Shown here: in pieces, positions 1 to 9,357 of the stretch
Layout of the letters: every line of letters begins with the position of its first letter
How positions within the stretch are numbered: position 1 is the first letter of the stretch
Source: Tribonema minus
Taxonomy: Eukaryota; Sar; Xanthophyceae; Tribonematales; Tribonemataceae
Direction: 5' to 3'
Assembly: GCA_017506865.1 (NCBI GenBank)
Contig: JAFCMP010000212.1
Span: 310,001 to 374,000, forward strand
Length of the DNA stretch: 64,000 nucleotides
Made by a program: the position numbers and the translations under genes
The notes under the pieces: generated by a model
What the model saw: the letters and a program-made list of their open reading frames with translations, nothing else
What the model was told of the DNA's origin: nothing
The model's database searches: none

Positions 1-388
1 CTTGAAATTCAACATTTGAGATGACAACCTCAATGTGTACAGGCTAACCTCGGCAATCTTGACTGTTTTGGTGAAGAGTTCTGGTGACGCCACAATGACT
101 GCACAGATGATAGTGTGGCCTCAGGAATACTCCAAGAATTAGGTGCGCTGGTCGTACTTGACACCGAAATCGAGGAAAGGATGCTTTGATTGCTGCACAT
201 TTTCTTTCAAGACTTAGTGTCATTTTTCTTATCTGCAGTTCAAGACTGCCAGTGAGTCCTTGATGTTCATGAAATATTTAAATTGTTTGAAAGCACAATC
301 ATTATCGTCATTGGAAGCTTACACAAAATTATTACCACCGTAAATTACGTAGTACCTCTGTATTTATAAGAAGTGGGTATACGCCGTA

Positions 389-968
389 TAAGAAACCCGT
401 TTCTTGTAGCAGTTTAACAGGCATGTATTGTATGTAGGATTATTATACTAGGTTTGCTGTATAAGAAACTCCTTTCTACACGCGGTATAAGAAATACTGC
501 GTGTAGAAAGGGGGTCCCTTACGCGACGGTATAAAAACCTCGTCCTTATGCATCAAGCAACTTGAACGCAACTTAAAAATTGTAGCAAAGCGCCAACAAC
601 AGGCATGATGCAGCGAGCAGTACAATAGCTGGCCAATGGCAGGCCCTCGCTTGCGCTTAGCAGCAGGCTCTGGGGTTGCTGGTAGTAGCGGGTCATCTGA
701 TTCACCATCGCTGGTGGGCGCTGCTGCTGCTGCTGCTAAACCGGCTAAACCAGCTGCACTACCACGGGCGGTATTCATTGCTCGGCCGTACTACCTCTCA
801 CTTCCTCCACCACCGTCCCTGCTCTCAACTATGCCCAAGACCCCCACCACACCGTTTGTGACGTATGCGCGTGCACCGTACAACATGCCCGTTTCTTATA
901 GCATTTGGACAGCCATGTATGTAAGATACTAGGTTTGATGTATAAGATACTCCCTTTCTTAAGCGCCA
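389..968. repeat. Direct repeat pair, about 90 bp, 497 bp apart
   Basis: The stretch starting near 389 (cccgtttcttgtagca, then the motifs catgtattgtatgtagga, actaggtttgctgtataaga and ctttct) recurs with about 80% identity from about 887. The two copies bracket roughly 400 bp of GC-richer sequence that includes a short Ala-rich open frame. This could be a small mobile unit or two units of a satellite. No target duplication was found. Confidence 0.5.
471..511. repeat. 13-bp perfect hairpin
   Basis: The arms cctttctacacgc (471-483) and gcgtgtagaaagg (499-511) are exact reverse complements around a 15-nt loop. The hairpin sits at the right edge of the first 389-type repeat copy; the second copy near 950 has lost the pairing. 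It may be the terminus of a decayed element. Confidence 0.55.
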
Positions 969-975
969 TATAAGA

Positions 976-2187
976 AAACTGTAGTTCTGAGGGCCTAAAA
1001 GCTGGCATTGTTAAGGAACAGGTATGATAATCTTAGGCCCCGTGATTTATAATAGTTAGTGCTGCTCTGAGTTACATAATGAATTTTGCTGGTTTACTAC
1101 ATGACATCAGGTATTCTTGAACATCGAACAACTAATGATGCCTCAGAAGGCAATTCATTGTTTTGTATTGCCTTCAAAAAGCCCGTGCAGCTCGTTATTG
1201 AGCTAGCTACGTGTGCAGACAGCAATGCCTGTGCACACGATGTTGACAATGTGCTGATGTGTCATCAACAGCAGCACACCAACAGCACACCGCCACCACC
1301 AAATTCGTCTTTGGACGGGTTGGCGCGCTGGCAGCCTTCAAGTTGTCAAAAAGCAGTTAAAGGCGCACGAAGGCACTCGCTGAGTGCTTGCTTCATGCCG
1401 GTTTGCAACAACATACATCCACTGGCCCAGGCCTTCATGGCTCAGCTCTTAGACCTCCTTTTTGCAGCATTTGCGTGTGGCCATCTCCGTCATGATAACT
1501 TTAATACCCTTAGATCTCAAGCATCAGTGCTGTAACTGATATTATTGAATATACCGTCTGCCATGAACCTTGCAGGCTACAACCACAGGACACATCAGCA
1601 CAGCCACGGTGGTAAGCATCAAAATTCCGACAGAAAATCAAGGAGCTCTACTACCCTGACTCATCCTAGACTGCTAGGGTGGTAGGAAAGAAAAAAAATC
1701 ACTGGCAAAAACATCAACAATCAGATAAATAAACACTTAATAAATATTGTTTCAACAGTATCGCAAACTGAATATATTGTGCAGTTATAGTATTGCTTAT
1801 ACCTGTTTTACCAGGTACTGCACTGGAACACCAGACATTTGCCTTCATGTTGGTGGCGCCTACTTGTAACCTCAGGCCCGAGTCTAAGTTAATACTTTGT
1901 ACCTTAACGCCTGCTGGCAGATACGCCTTGCAGATGTATTGTCGTGTTGACACCTTCTAGGGTGCATGATGTTTATCGCCGGTTGTGTTACAGTTACTGT
2001 AGCCTGATCATCTTACTCCTGAAAAATCAACGTCATCAGAAAAAATAATGTGTTTCTTAAAAATACTGATATGCCAACAGAATTTAAATACTAGCAGCGT
2101 CAGTAAATTTTCCTGTTTACAGTTTTGCTTGTTTACAATATTTTAATACATCACTTTATAATACTATAGTGACTATAGTAGTATCAC
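976..2187. other. No recognisable gene
   Basis: A mostly AT-richer stretch. The longest open frame (plus strand, 1086-1535) has no recognisable domain and no splice or codon pattern to support it. I see nothing else here. Confidence 0.4.
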
Positions 2188-2593
2188 TCTTTCTCCAGGG
2201 CTAGCGTCTAAACTAACTTTGAAACTCTTGCGCCAAACACGTTGCGCCAGTGAGTTGCGCCAGTTGCGCCAGCTGCCGGCTCAAGTGACTCGTGGCGCAA
2301 CTGGCGATACTCGCTAGTTTACTCACGAGTATTGCTCATTACTCGCAAGTTTACTCGCGAGTCTTGCCTAGGATTAGCGCTTTAGCTACTAGCTAAGCTA
2401 GGGTTAGTCATGACCAACCCTAACCCTAACCTTTATGTAAGCTCTATGGGGACTGACAGTGTGTAGAAGCACTAGAAGCCTTAATAAGAGTTGTGCCAGT
2501 TGCGCCATGGCTAAACTAGTTTAGCCAGGGCTCGAAACCCAAAGTCAGTTGCGCCAAGGCCGTCTGAGTTTAGACGCTAGCCCTGTCTTTCTC
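2188..2593. mobile_element. hAT-like MITE with 8-bp target duplication
   Basis: The element body is 2196-2585 (390 bp). Its ends are perfect 18-bp terminal inverted repeats, CAGGGCTAGCGTCTAAAC at 2196-2213 and the reverse complement at 2568-2585. The flanking octamers 2188-2195 and 2586-2593 are both tctttctc. An 8-bp duplication with CAGGG-type termini is the signature of hAT transposition. The body has no coding capacity; it contains repeated tgcgcca motifs, several actcgc/gcgagt modules and a short CCCTAA run. Transposase would have to come in trans. The perfect duplication suggests a fairly young insertion. Confidence 0.85.
2414..2433. repeat. Telomere-like CCCTAA run inside the MITE
   Basis: Three consecutive ccctaa-type units lie inside the hAT-like element. 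Comparable short runs occur near 46.5, 48.0 and 62.35 kb. Confidence 0.5.
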
Positions 2594-3283
2594 TCTGAGA
2601 GAATCTCTCTCTCTCTTTCTTAGACCATCATGGCAGAACATTCAGCAGCGGCTGAGCTCGCTCTGATGCAGCAGACCTCTAATCACATGATGCAGCTCAC
2701 CTGCCGCATCTGATGCACATGGTAGCAGCATACCCTGGCTCCGAGCTTGCCCGCTTGCTCCCGACCCAGTTTTGTGCGTGAATGATGCCCTGCTAGGCTA
2801 AGCCTTGTGGATTGTATTGTCCAGCAGTTCTGGTTACCTCCTTCCTGCCTGTTGTTCCTGGCTGTTGCACATTGCGGTGGCAGAGAAGCAAGAATCAGAA
2901 CAGTCCTGTGACCCTGAGACCTGCCAGCGGCGAGACGCTATGATAGTATATAATAATATCACTGAAGCTTGCATGTATACCCTCGCACTGTGGGGAAAAG
3001 CGGTGTGCCTCTTGAACTTTCATCCTGCTGGTTGACAATGTGCGAGAAGCATGATGTATGTATCGTCTTATGTCTTTGTCTTCAATGTGCGGGAAGCATC
3101 ATGATGCATGTATCGTCTTATGTCTTTGTCTGTCTCTGTCTTCAGTTGCTGTCAGCCACTGTGACAGTTTGCCAGCTTGAAAACGAAACGCGTTGCAGCA
3201 TGACAGGCGTTGCAGCATGGCGCATCTTGGCCAGAAAAGATGGTTCTGAAAATCAGCAAATCAGCAACGCTGAGGCACCCTGA
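2594..3283. other. Gene-poor stretch with a 47-bp tandem repeat
   Basis: A CT-rich tract follows the MITE. A 47-bp unit beginning caatgtgcg is repeated in tandem at 3036-3082 and 3083-3132, the second copy with a small insertion. The open frames across it are short and unsupported. Confidence 0.4.
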
Positions 3284-3751
3284 TCACACGCCCGTCGGGC
3301 CTATTGGCGGCGCAAAGGCGCAAGGCCAACAAGACATGAGAAGCATGGGAGAAGTAGAACGCTGGGTGCGTGCCGATCTGATTTGAGCATCGCCCACCTG
3401 CAGCTGGCCGTGGCTTCTGCTGGCGTGGCTCCTGGCTGCGTGGCCGTCGCCTGAGTCCACAGTGTCTGACGCCTCTAGTAGCCTCGTCGGCGTCCCAACT
3501 AGCAAAAGCCTTCGGGGCAATTTCCTTTCGAGGAAATAATCGAACCGAAGGGCAACTTGGGCAAGGACTTCTTTGGCAAGCACCGGGGCGGGGCAAGTTT
3601 GGGGCACGGCAAAGCACGCAGGGCACAGGCGTGTGCCCTCGGTCACAGCAGCGGCGCTGCCACGTGCCGCCTCTGCAGAACCCGCAGCGTTAGCTGCTGC
3701 TGCAGTGGCAGAGGTTGACAGCACCAGTTCAAGTTCGGTACGCGCTTGCAT
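3284..3751 (-). other. Unsupported 155-codon minus-strand frame in a GC-rich patch
   Basis: The frame is open but begins with Ala/Ser-rich low complexity. Its one complex stretch is the middle portion (about residues 55-110). I recognise no domain. It could be an exon of an unidentified gene or chance openness in GC-rich DNA. Confidence 0.15.
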
Positions 3752-4173
3752 GCACCCGTAGTGGCGGCGGTGGCGGGCATGTCAGGCTACTGCGGCGGAA
3801 GCGGTAATGACTGCGATCGTCGGTTGTTGTGCACCGGTCCTTGGCAATATGGAGACCCTCGTACGCTTTTTTTGGGAAACGCCGCGCTGATATTTTTCAC
3901 GTTTATACGTTATGTCATGTTCTAAATTGCGGTGGCTTGTGCGAGGGCACACGGTGGTTGCGACTGGCGAGTGGTGGCAAGTTCAGTTGGGTGATGGCCT
4001 AGCTGTCACGAACACGTCACAGCGTATTCTGGAGCCTGTGTCGCGTACACGGTGCCAATTTGCTCAATGTTCCTCCAAATCAGTATTTGAACTTGCCCAA
4101 TGCTCCAAATCAGTATTTGAACTTCAAGGCAGCAAGCGGCAGTACGTCGCTGTCACAGGCGATACGTTATAAC

Positions 4174-4222
4174 TGTGCGCCCAGGTGTTGTCGATGCAAC
4201 GCATCTCGGTACCTGTACGACA
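4174..4222 (+). repeat. 49-bp foldback-family end, copy 1
   Basis: Identical to 4885-4933. It begins tgtgcgcccaggtgttgtcg and ends ctcggtacctgtacgaca. The first half matches the inverted ends of the foldback element at 23.6 kb (tgtgcgtccagg), and the second half matches that element's internal module. Here only one end is present, cut off by the LTR-like repeat that starts a few bases downstream. Confidence 0.65.
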
Positions 4223-4226
4223 ACAA

Positions 4227-4557
4227 TGTGGGAACTGGGGTGCGCCAGTTGCCTGTGTGTGTGTATGCCGTGTGTGTAGCTACCAGTCGCTGTTGACTAC
4301 CTGACCCGCTCCTACCTCGACCCAGCAATGACCCGTGTGCCGTGAGAAAGGGTGTGCCCCCTAACTCCCATAATAACCCAAGTAGGCCACCATGGTTGGC
4401 AAGTACAAGCAGAGCAAGGCGCTAAGGCTTATAGCATGGTTTTACAGGTGTCGAAGTGATTAGCATGAAGCATCTGCAATGGCAGAATACGGCATAAAGC
4501 CAGTGTGGCAGAATATGGCTAAATAGCCCCCTCTAACCCTAGGGTCGCCTCACAACA
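4227..4557 (-). repeat. LTR-like direct repeat, left copy (331 bp)
   Basis: Runs from tgtgggaactgg to cctcacaaca. By eye it is identical to 7333-7663; identity starts 3 bp earlier in both copies. Confidence 0.75.
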
Positions 4558-4659
4558 CACGCCCCCTGCATGGCGCATCCACGCACAAGTGGCAAGCCAT
4601 GTACAAGGTTGAGGCGCACCCAGGCGTCTATCAGCTACTGTGGCTGCAAAGAACTCGAA

Positions 4660-4812
4660 TACGTGCTGGCTGCACACCCGACATGATGGCGCTATGCAGC
4701 TACCGCTACAGTACACATGTAGTCGCCCCCAACATGATGGTGCTGCGCTGCATCTCCGTTGTATGCGCCCCCGACATGATGGCCCTGCGCAATTTGTCTC
4801 CCCCCCCCCAGC
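4660..4812 (+). repeat. Diverged short tandem repeats
   Basis: Three imperfect copies of a unit with the core acatgatgg followed by a ctgcgc-type block, starting near 4680, 4731 and 4776. They lie in the interior of the LTR-like element, outside its long reading frame. Confidence 0.4.
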
Positions 4813-4884
4813 GCTTGTGTCACACGTGCTGAAAAATTGCGCATGACATTGTACTAACAAAGCAATAGGGTGGGCGGGTGGGTT

Positions 4885-4933
4885 TGTGCGCCCAGGTGTT
4901 GTCGATGCAACGCATCTCGGTACCTGTACGACA
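4885..4933 (+). repeat. 49-bp foldback-family end, copy 2
   Basis: An exact second copy of 4174-4222, followed by different sequence. The two copies lie 711 bp apart. Confidence 0.65.
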
Positions 4934-5111
4934 TTCGCCCCCAGCACTACACTGCTGATGCTATCCAAGCGGTGTTGTGTCTAAAGCGTACAGGGCCTGG
5001 CTCAACAATGAACCTGCAAACACGCTACTGTGCACAGCCCAGTACAACAGTGGGCTGAGCGCTGCCATGTGCAATAGACACAGCTGAAAGCGCCCCCATG
5101 AGCTAAGCTAC

Positions 5112-6827
5112 TCAAGCTGCGCTGGTGAGACACATGGCGCATAAGAGAGCTGCTGCCGTCTGTGTCTCACAAATGTCAGCGCAATATGCGCTGAGCACAG
5201 CCTGATTGCTGGTGGGAGACAGTGCTGTGCTAGTGTAAGCACCGCCGCGCACCCCCCTTGCTGCTGCGCCTGGCGGCTGCGCGCCATCGCCACGCGTCTC
5301 CTTGGTTGAGCGCCACGTGTGCTGTGCCTTATGCCGCGCCTGCCAGTCGCGAAGGCGCTGCTGCTCCTCGGGCGTGTGTGCCGCCCAGTACTCCCGCCTC
5401 TTCTGCTGCCGCCGCGAGAGCGGCCGCCCAAAGCTGCTGCCTGCGGCGCGCATGCTGCACCGCGCAGCGCTAATGTCGGCGCGCGCTCGCGCAGGCGCCG
5501 CTGCCGCCGCCGTCGCCGAGCTCGCCGCACCAGCGCCGCCGCTGTTGCAGCACGCGCCGCCACTGCCGCTGCGTGCTGATGTAAGCGCTGTAGACCGCGC
5601 AGTGCGTGCATCCGAAGTGAAACGGTTGTGCGCGCCTCCGCCGCGCGCGCGACTGAGTGGTAGCGCCGCCGCTGCGGGCGCTGAACATGCGGCTGGACCG
5701 CTGCTGCTAACATGTGCGCGCCTGTCGCAAGCGCGCACAGATGGAAGCGCCGCTGCTGCTGGCGCGGAAAGTGCAGCTGATACGTCACCGCTGCCATGCA
5801 TGCCCTTGCCGCAAGCGCTTGTAGCTGAACGCGCTGGCATGTCACCGCTACCATGCACGCCTTTGCCGCAAGCGCGCGCAGATGAAGGCGCCGCTGCTTC
5901 CGCCGCCGAAAGCGCAGCTGCTGACATGCCGCCGTTGCCGTGCGCGTCCTTCCTGCAAGCGCGCGTGGTGCGCACAGCTGAAGTGCGACGGCTGTCGTGC
6001 GCGCCCCCATCGCGCACGCGCACTGCTGAAACTGCCGCCGCTGCTGGTGCCGAGAGCGCAGCTGCAGTGCTGGTGCTGTCCTGCGCGCCCCCGTCGCCAG
6101 CGCACGTAAATGAAAGCGCCGCTGCTGCTGGCGTTGAAAGCGCGGCTGAGCTGCCGCTGCTGCCGTGTGCGCGCATGTCGCAAATGCGCACAGATGGAAA
6201 CGCCGCTGCTGTCGGCGCTGAAACAGCGGCTGACATGTCGCCGCTGCTGTGCGCGCGCCTGTCGCAAGCGCACATAGATGGATGCGCCGCTGCTTCTGGC
6301 GCTGGGAGTGCAGCTGACATGTCGCCGCCGCCGCGCGCGCCCTTGTCACCAGCGCGCATAGATGAAGGCGCCGCCGCTGGTGCTGCGGTGAGCGCCTCAT
6401 GCAGCTGTACCTGCGTCGACACCGAGCAAACCGGCGCAAGCTCGACCTGCGTGGACGCTGAGCACACCGGAGCCAGCTCAACCTGCGTTGAAACCGTCGC
6501 CAACTCCCGCTGCGGCAGCTGCTGAACCTGCTGAAGCTTGCTCTCCAACTCTGCAATCCGCGCCTGAAGCAGCTTTTTTTTGCTATATGCTGCTTCCAGA
6601 GCTGCCTCGAGCCGTATTGCTCTATACTTTGTCTCCCTGAAAGCTGTGGCTGCCTCGCGCAACTTGCTGTGCAGCTCAAAGTCGTGCATGCCCAGCACCT
6701 CCGTAACAGAAACGCCACTGCAGCCGGCCAGATCCAGTACGTCGAGCATCGGCTCTCCCCACGCCCAAAGTTGTGACTCGATCAGAGCACGCTTAGCGAC
6801 ATGCTCGTGCCGCTTGTGTTGAAACAT
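5112..6827 (-). CDS. Coiled-coil plus 28-residue-repeat protein (unknown)
   Basis: The frame is open for 625 codons (from 6989). The first ATG is at 6825-6827, giving 571 residues. I do not recognise a known domain. Residues about 30-115 from that Met are complex and helix-rich, with heptad-like Leu/Glu/Lys spacing that suggests a coiled coil. The centre is about nine Ala/Ser/Cys-rich repeats of 28 residues (84-bp DNA units). The C-terminal part (YWAAHTPEEQQRLRDWQARH) is complex and basic. It fills the interior of the LTR-like element and may be its Gag-like or passenger protein. The repeats are also open on the plus strand, as expected from GC-rich 3-bp periodicity; the complex ends favour the minus strand. 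Confidence 0.45.
   Translation of the reverse strand: MFQHKRHEHVAKRALIESQLWAWGEPMLDVLDLAGCSGVSVTEVLGMHDFELHSKLREAATAFRETKYRAIRLEAALEAAYSKKKLLQARIAELESKLQQVQQLPQRELATVSTQVELAPVCSASTQVELAPVCSVSTQVQLHEALTAAPAAAPSSMRAGDKGARGGGDMSAALPAPEAAAHPSMCACDRRAHSSGDMSAAVSAPTAAAFPSVRICDMRAHGSSGSSAALSTPAAAALSFTCAGDGGAQDSTSTAAALSAPAAAAVSAVRVRDGGAHDSRRTSAVRTTRACRKDAHGNGGMSAAALSAAEAAAPSSARACGKGVHGSGDMPARSATSACGKGMHGSGDVSAALSAPAAAALPSVRACDRRAHVSSSGPAACSAPAAAALPLSRARGGGAHNRFTSDARTARSTALTSARSGSGGACCNSGGAGAASSATAAAAAPARARADISAARCSMRAAGSSFGRPLSRRQQKRREYWAAHTPEEQQRLRDWQARHKAQHTWRSTKETRGDGAQPPGAAARGVRGGAYTSTALSPTSNQAVLSAYCADICETQTAAALLCAMCLTSAA
5640..6390. repeat. 84-bp coding minisatellite
   Basis: Units carrying the core cgcaagcgcgcacagatg recur at roughly 84-bp steps (for example near 6005, 6090, 6172, 6256 and 6340). 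The step is a multiple of three, so copy-number change keeps the frame of the 5112-6827 protein. Confidence 0.6.
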
Positions 6828-7332
6828 GCCGTGGAGGTGACAGTGGTAGGGTAGACTCTCCCCCCCGCCTCCATTCTCGAGCGCAGCTTGAGGGTGGTGG
6901 CGTCCATGCTGCCACTGAGTTAGCAGTGCTGTTGCTGTTGTGCTGCTGCTGTAGGTAACGTAGAGAGCAGGACGAGCTGCTGCTAACAAGAGATGAGCGG
7001 CAAGGCTCCACTCCTAATGAAAAGCAGCGACCGCCAGAGGGAAGCCGAACTCCTTCGTGCTGCTGTCAGCAAGGGAACTTGAAGAAGCACGCCCCTTGTT
7101 TTGAAAATGCGAAGCTCCACGAGAAGCTGAGCCAACCAGGAGAGCTCCAGGCCGACTATGGAAGCTCGATGAGCGAGGCAACTGCGCTTTACCAGCACAA
7201 GGTCCTCATCCAGCGAGCTGTGGCAAAGCGGAATCTGCTTTCCAAGATAAGCCGAAAACCTCGGACGCTCCTCCGCCCCTGCTCGTACAGGCGGAAGCTG
7301 GAACAGGCTCTAGCACCTGTCTTGGATGCCAA

Positions 7333-7663
7333 TGTGGGAACTGGGGTGCGCCAGTTGCCTGTGTGTGTGTATGCCGTGTGTGTAGCTACCAGTCGCTGTT
7401 GACTACCTGACCCGCTCCTACCTCGACCCAGCAATGACCCGTGTGCCGTGAGAAAGGGTGTGCCCCCTAACTCCCATAATAACCCAAGTAGGCCACCATG
7501 GTTGGCAAGTACAAGCAGAGCAAGGCGCTAAGGCTTATAGCATGGTTTTACAGGTGTCGAAGTGATTAGCATGAAGCATCTGCAATGGCAGAATACGGCA
7601 TAAAGCCAGTGTGGCAGAATATGGCTAAATAGCCCCCTCTAACCCTAGGGTCGCCTCACAACA
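7333..7663 (-). repeat. LTR-like direct repeat, right copy (331 bp)
   Basis: Appears identical to 4227-4557. For a minus-strand element this is the 5' LTR. Just inside it (6993-7320) a plus-strand frame with one frame change encodes a short helical segment of unknown meaning. Confidence 0.75.
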
Positions 7664-8368
7664 TAACTTCAGATGACATACACGGACACATGTTGCTTCG
7701 TCTAACTGAATGTACATAGAAGTATATTATAACATTACATGTAACTTATGATGATAATATTTCCTGTGTAGTACTACAGCACTGCCTGCAGTAGAATTTG
7801 CTCACAGTAACTTATACAAACGTGATCATGATGACACAGCGAGCATGCATCTTGTGCCGAGCAATCTCCTCCCGCTGCGCAACTCACGCATAAATCGCCG
7901 TTGATCAAAGAGGGGACTGGCACCCAAATCATTAAGAGAGCATCGTTCAGAGTGCAGGTACAAGCTGATTGCTTGGCGATGCTGTCGCAGGCGTGACTTC
8001 AATTGGTTGTGTAGACGATGCAGCGCACTCACGACCGCAGGCCTGGACCGCTCAAACAATAGTCGGTAAGCAAGGAACACACGCACTGCCACTGTAGCGC
8101 TCCCTTGCTGTGATCCAAAGGGAAAGGCCTCTCAGGCTGGGGTGCTCCATGAGCAGGCCAAGCCCTTCTGGGAAGCAGGAGCTCACTCTTAGGATCAGCA
8201 TGTAGGCTAACCACTTGCATGGAGAAAAGGCCACACACCTGGTGTATCTGCCAGTGTTACGGCTCAGCTCCAATGAGTCCCTCAGGCTGCTGTTCAGCAG
8301 CTGGCTAGCAAGAGTGTAGACCCAAGCCACCGGGAAGTGCTGCCCCACTGGCAGATTGCTCTAGACTT
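7664..8368. other. No recognisable gene; dispersed-repeat fragment
   Basis: About 45 bp at 8110-8160 (core caaagggaaaggcctc and a nearby catgagcagg) recur at 14,631-14,681. Nothing else was recognised. Confidence 0.35.
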
Positions 8369-8470
8369 CCTAGGAATTTGCTTGAACTGTTCCAGGAACT
8401 GCTTGCACAGCTGTGCATTGCCAAGTAGTTGTGTAAGTAGTTCCTGGAACAGTTCAAGCAAATTCCTAGG
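8369..8470. ncRNA. Perfect 32-bp stem hairpin (possible small-RNA precursor)
   Basis: Arm 8369-8400 (begins cctaggaatttgcttgaact) is the exact reverse complement of 8439-8470. The 38-nt loop region can extend the stem by about 11 bp with two mismatches. A stem this long and perfect is not expected by chance. It could be a small-RNA hairpin precursor, as green algae have, or a very young foldback or MITE insertion. No promoter or expression evidence is visible. Confidence 0.45.
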
Positions 8471-9095
8471 AACGGTCCTCAGGTGAACTGGCCTGAAGTA
8501 TGGTTGTACAGTACAGTCCGACAAAGGTGTACACAGCACAAGAACTGCACAGCTGTGACATGGACTTTGTATCATCCCTCTAGAGCTTCTTTGAAAGGGC
8601 CGCCATCCACGGCGCGCCCATGAGACGCACGGCATCTTATGATGCTTGTTTAATGCAGAAGACAGCATCGGTGTTCATTGTCGCATCATCAGCACCACGG
8701 TACACGCTCTCAAGTCCCTCATTGGCCGGCTACGCGGCGTGTGTCAAACCCTAGGCGGTCTGGCGTGCACCGGGTGCATGACGATGACACTCGGGCTGCT
8801 CTCTTACTAGCGCACAGGGTCAGCACCGCTTGAACGGCAATGCGGGCGTTTGCGGGGTCCTAGGTCATTCTGGCCCAACGCAACTTGAGGTCCTATGGGA
8901 GTGTGGGGGGTTTCGGGCTACTAGTAGGCACTGCACTGGCCCAAAGTTAGTGGAAATGTGGTGGTATACGTGTGGTACCGTTACTCGCACGCCTGGGGGA
9001 GGGTCAGCTGTATGCAGCATGTTCAGCAGGCTGAGGGTCACTGGCAGGCTTGCCTTGTTCACGTGTCAGCCTGCGCAGCCTGTCTCCGTGCACAC
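8471..9095. other. No recognisable gene
   Basis: The sequence just downstream of the SCY1-like exon, where the next exon would be expected, does not contain one that I can recognise. Confidence 0.3.
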
Positions 9096-9332
9096 GTCCA
9101 TGGGCTCGCAGTACGCGACGCACGCGGCGGTGACGCGTAGTCCCGCGAGCCGCGCCGCGGGGAACGGGTCGCGGATGCCGCGCGCGAACGCCGGCAGCAG
9201 CACCTTGTCACGCACCGCGGGCTTGAGCTTGCCCGTGATCTTGCCCAGGAAGATGATTGTGTTGGTGCGAATGGAGTCTTCGGGGTCCCCCTGCAGGCGC
9301 GCCAGGTGGCGGATGAGCTTGTCGTTCATGTT
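9096..9332 (-). pseudogene. Isolated exon of a SCY1-like (SCYL) pseudokinase, HEAT region
   Basis: This 79-codon, phase-0 exon has an AG acceptor (9333-9334) and a GT donor (9094-9095, gtgtgc). It encodes the conserved HEAT-repeat stretch of SCY1/SCYL1 proteins: NDKLIRHLARLQ, IRTNTIIFLGKI, KVLLPAFARGIRDPFPAAR, then the CEPMD end. SCYL proteins have an inactive kinase domain followed by HEAT repeats and work in Golgi-ER coat trafficking. No neighbouring exon is visible on either side, and the GC content is much higher than the surroundings. It is probably a gene fragment carried by a TE or left by rearrangement, although distant exons outside recognition cannot be excluded. Confidence 0.6.
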
Positions 9333-9357
9333 CTTGTCCGACGCATATATGCACACC

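Larger units (their letters stand above)
4227..7663 (-). mobile_element. Candidate LTR element with identical 331-bp LTRs
   Basis: Two direct repeats, 4227-4557 and 7333-7663, appear identical base for base. They begin TG and end CA on either strand, as LTRs do. The interior (2.8 kb) carries one long minus-strand frame, so the element is probably oriented minus. In that orientation a G-rich tract (cagggggcgtg) abuts the 3' LTR like a polypurine tract, and TTGGCATCC follows the 5' LTR like a primer-binding site. I found no target duplication and no reverse transcriptase, so a non-autonomous element or a segmental duplication remain possible. Identical repeats imply recent origin. Confidence 0.55.

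Noticed and set aside
5640-6390. CRISPR-like regular spacing of repeats
   Set aside because: Units are contiguous 84-bp coding repeats with no spacers, in a eukaryotic genome.
5302-6525. 407-codon plus-strand frame
   Set aside because: Covers only the repeat part of the minus-strand gene; its ends show no complex protein, unlike the minus-strand frame.
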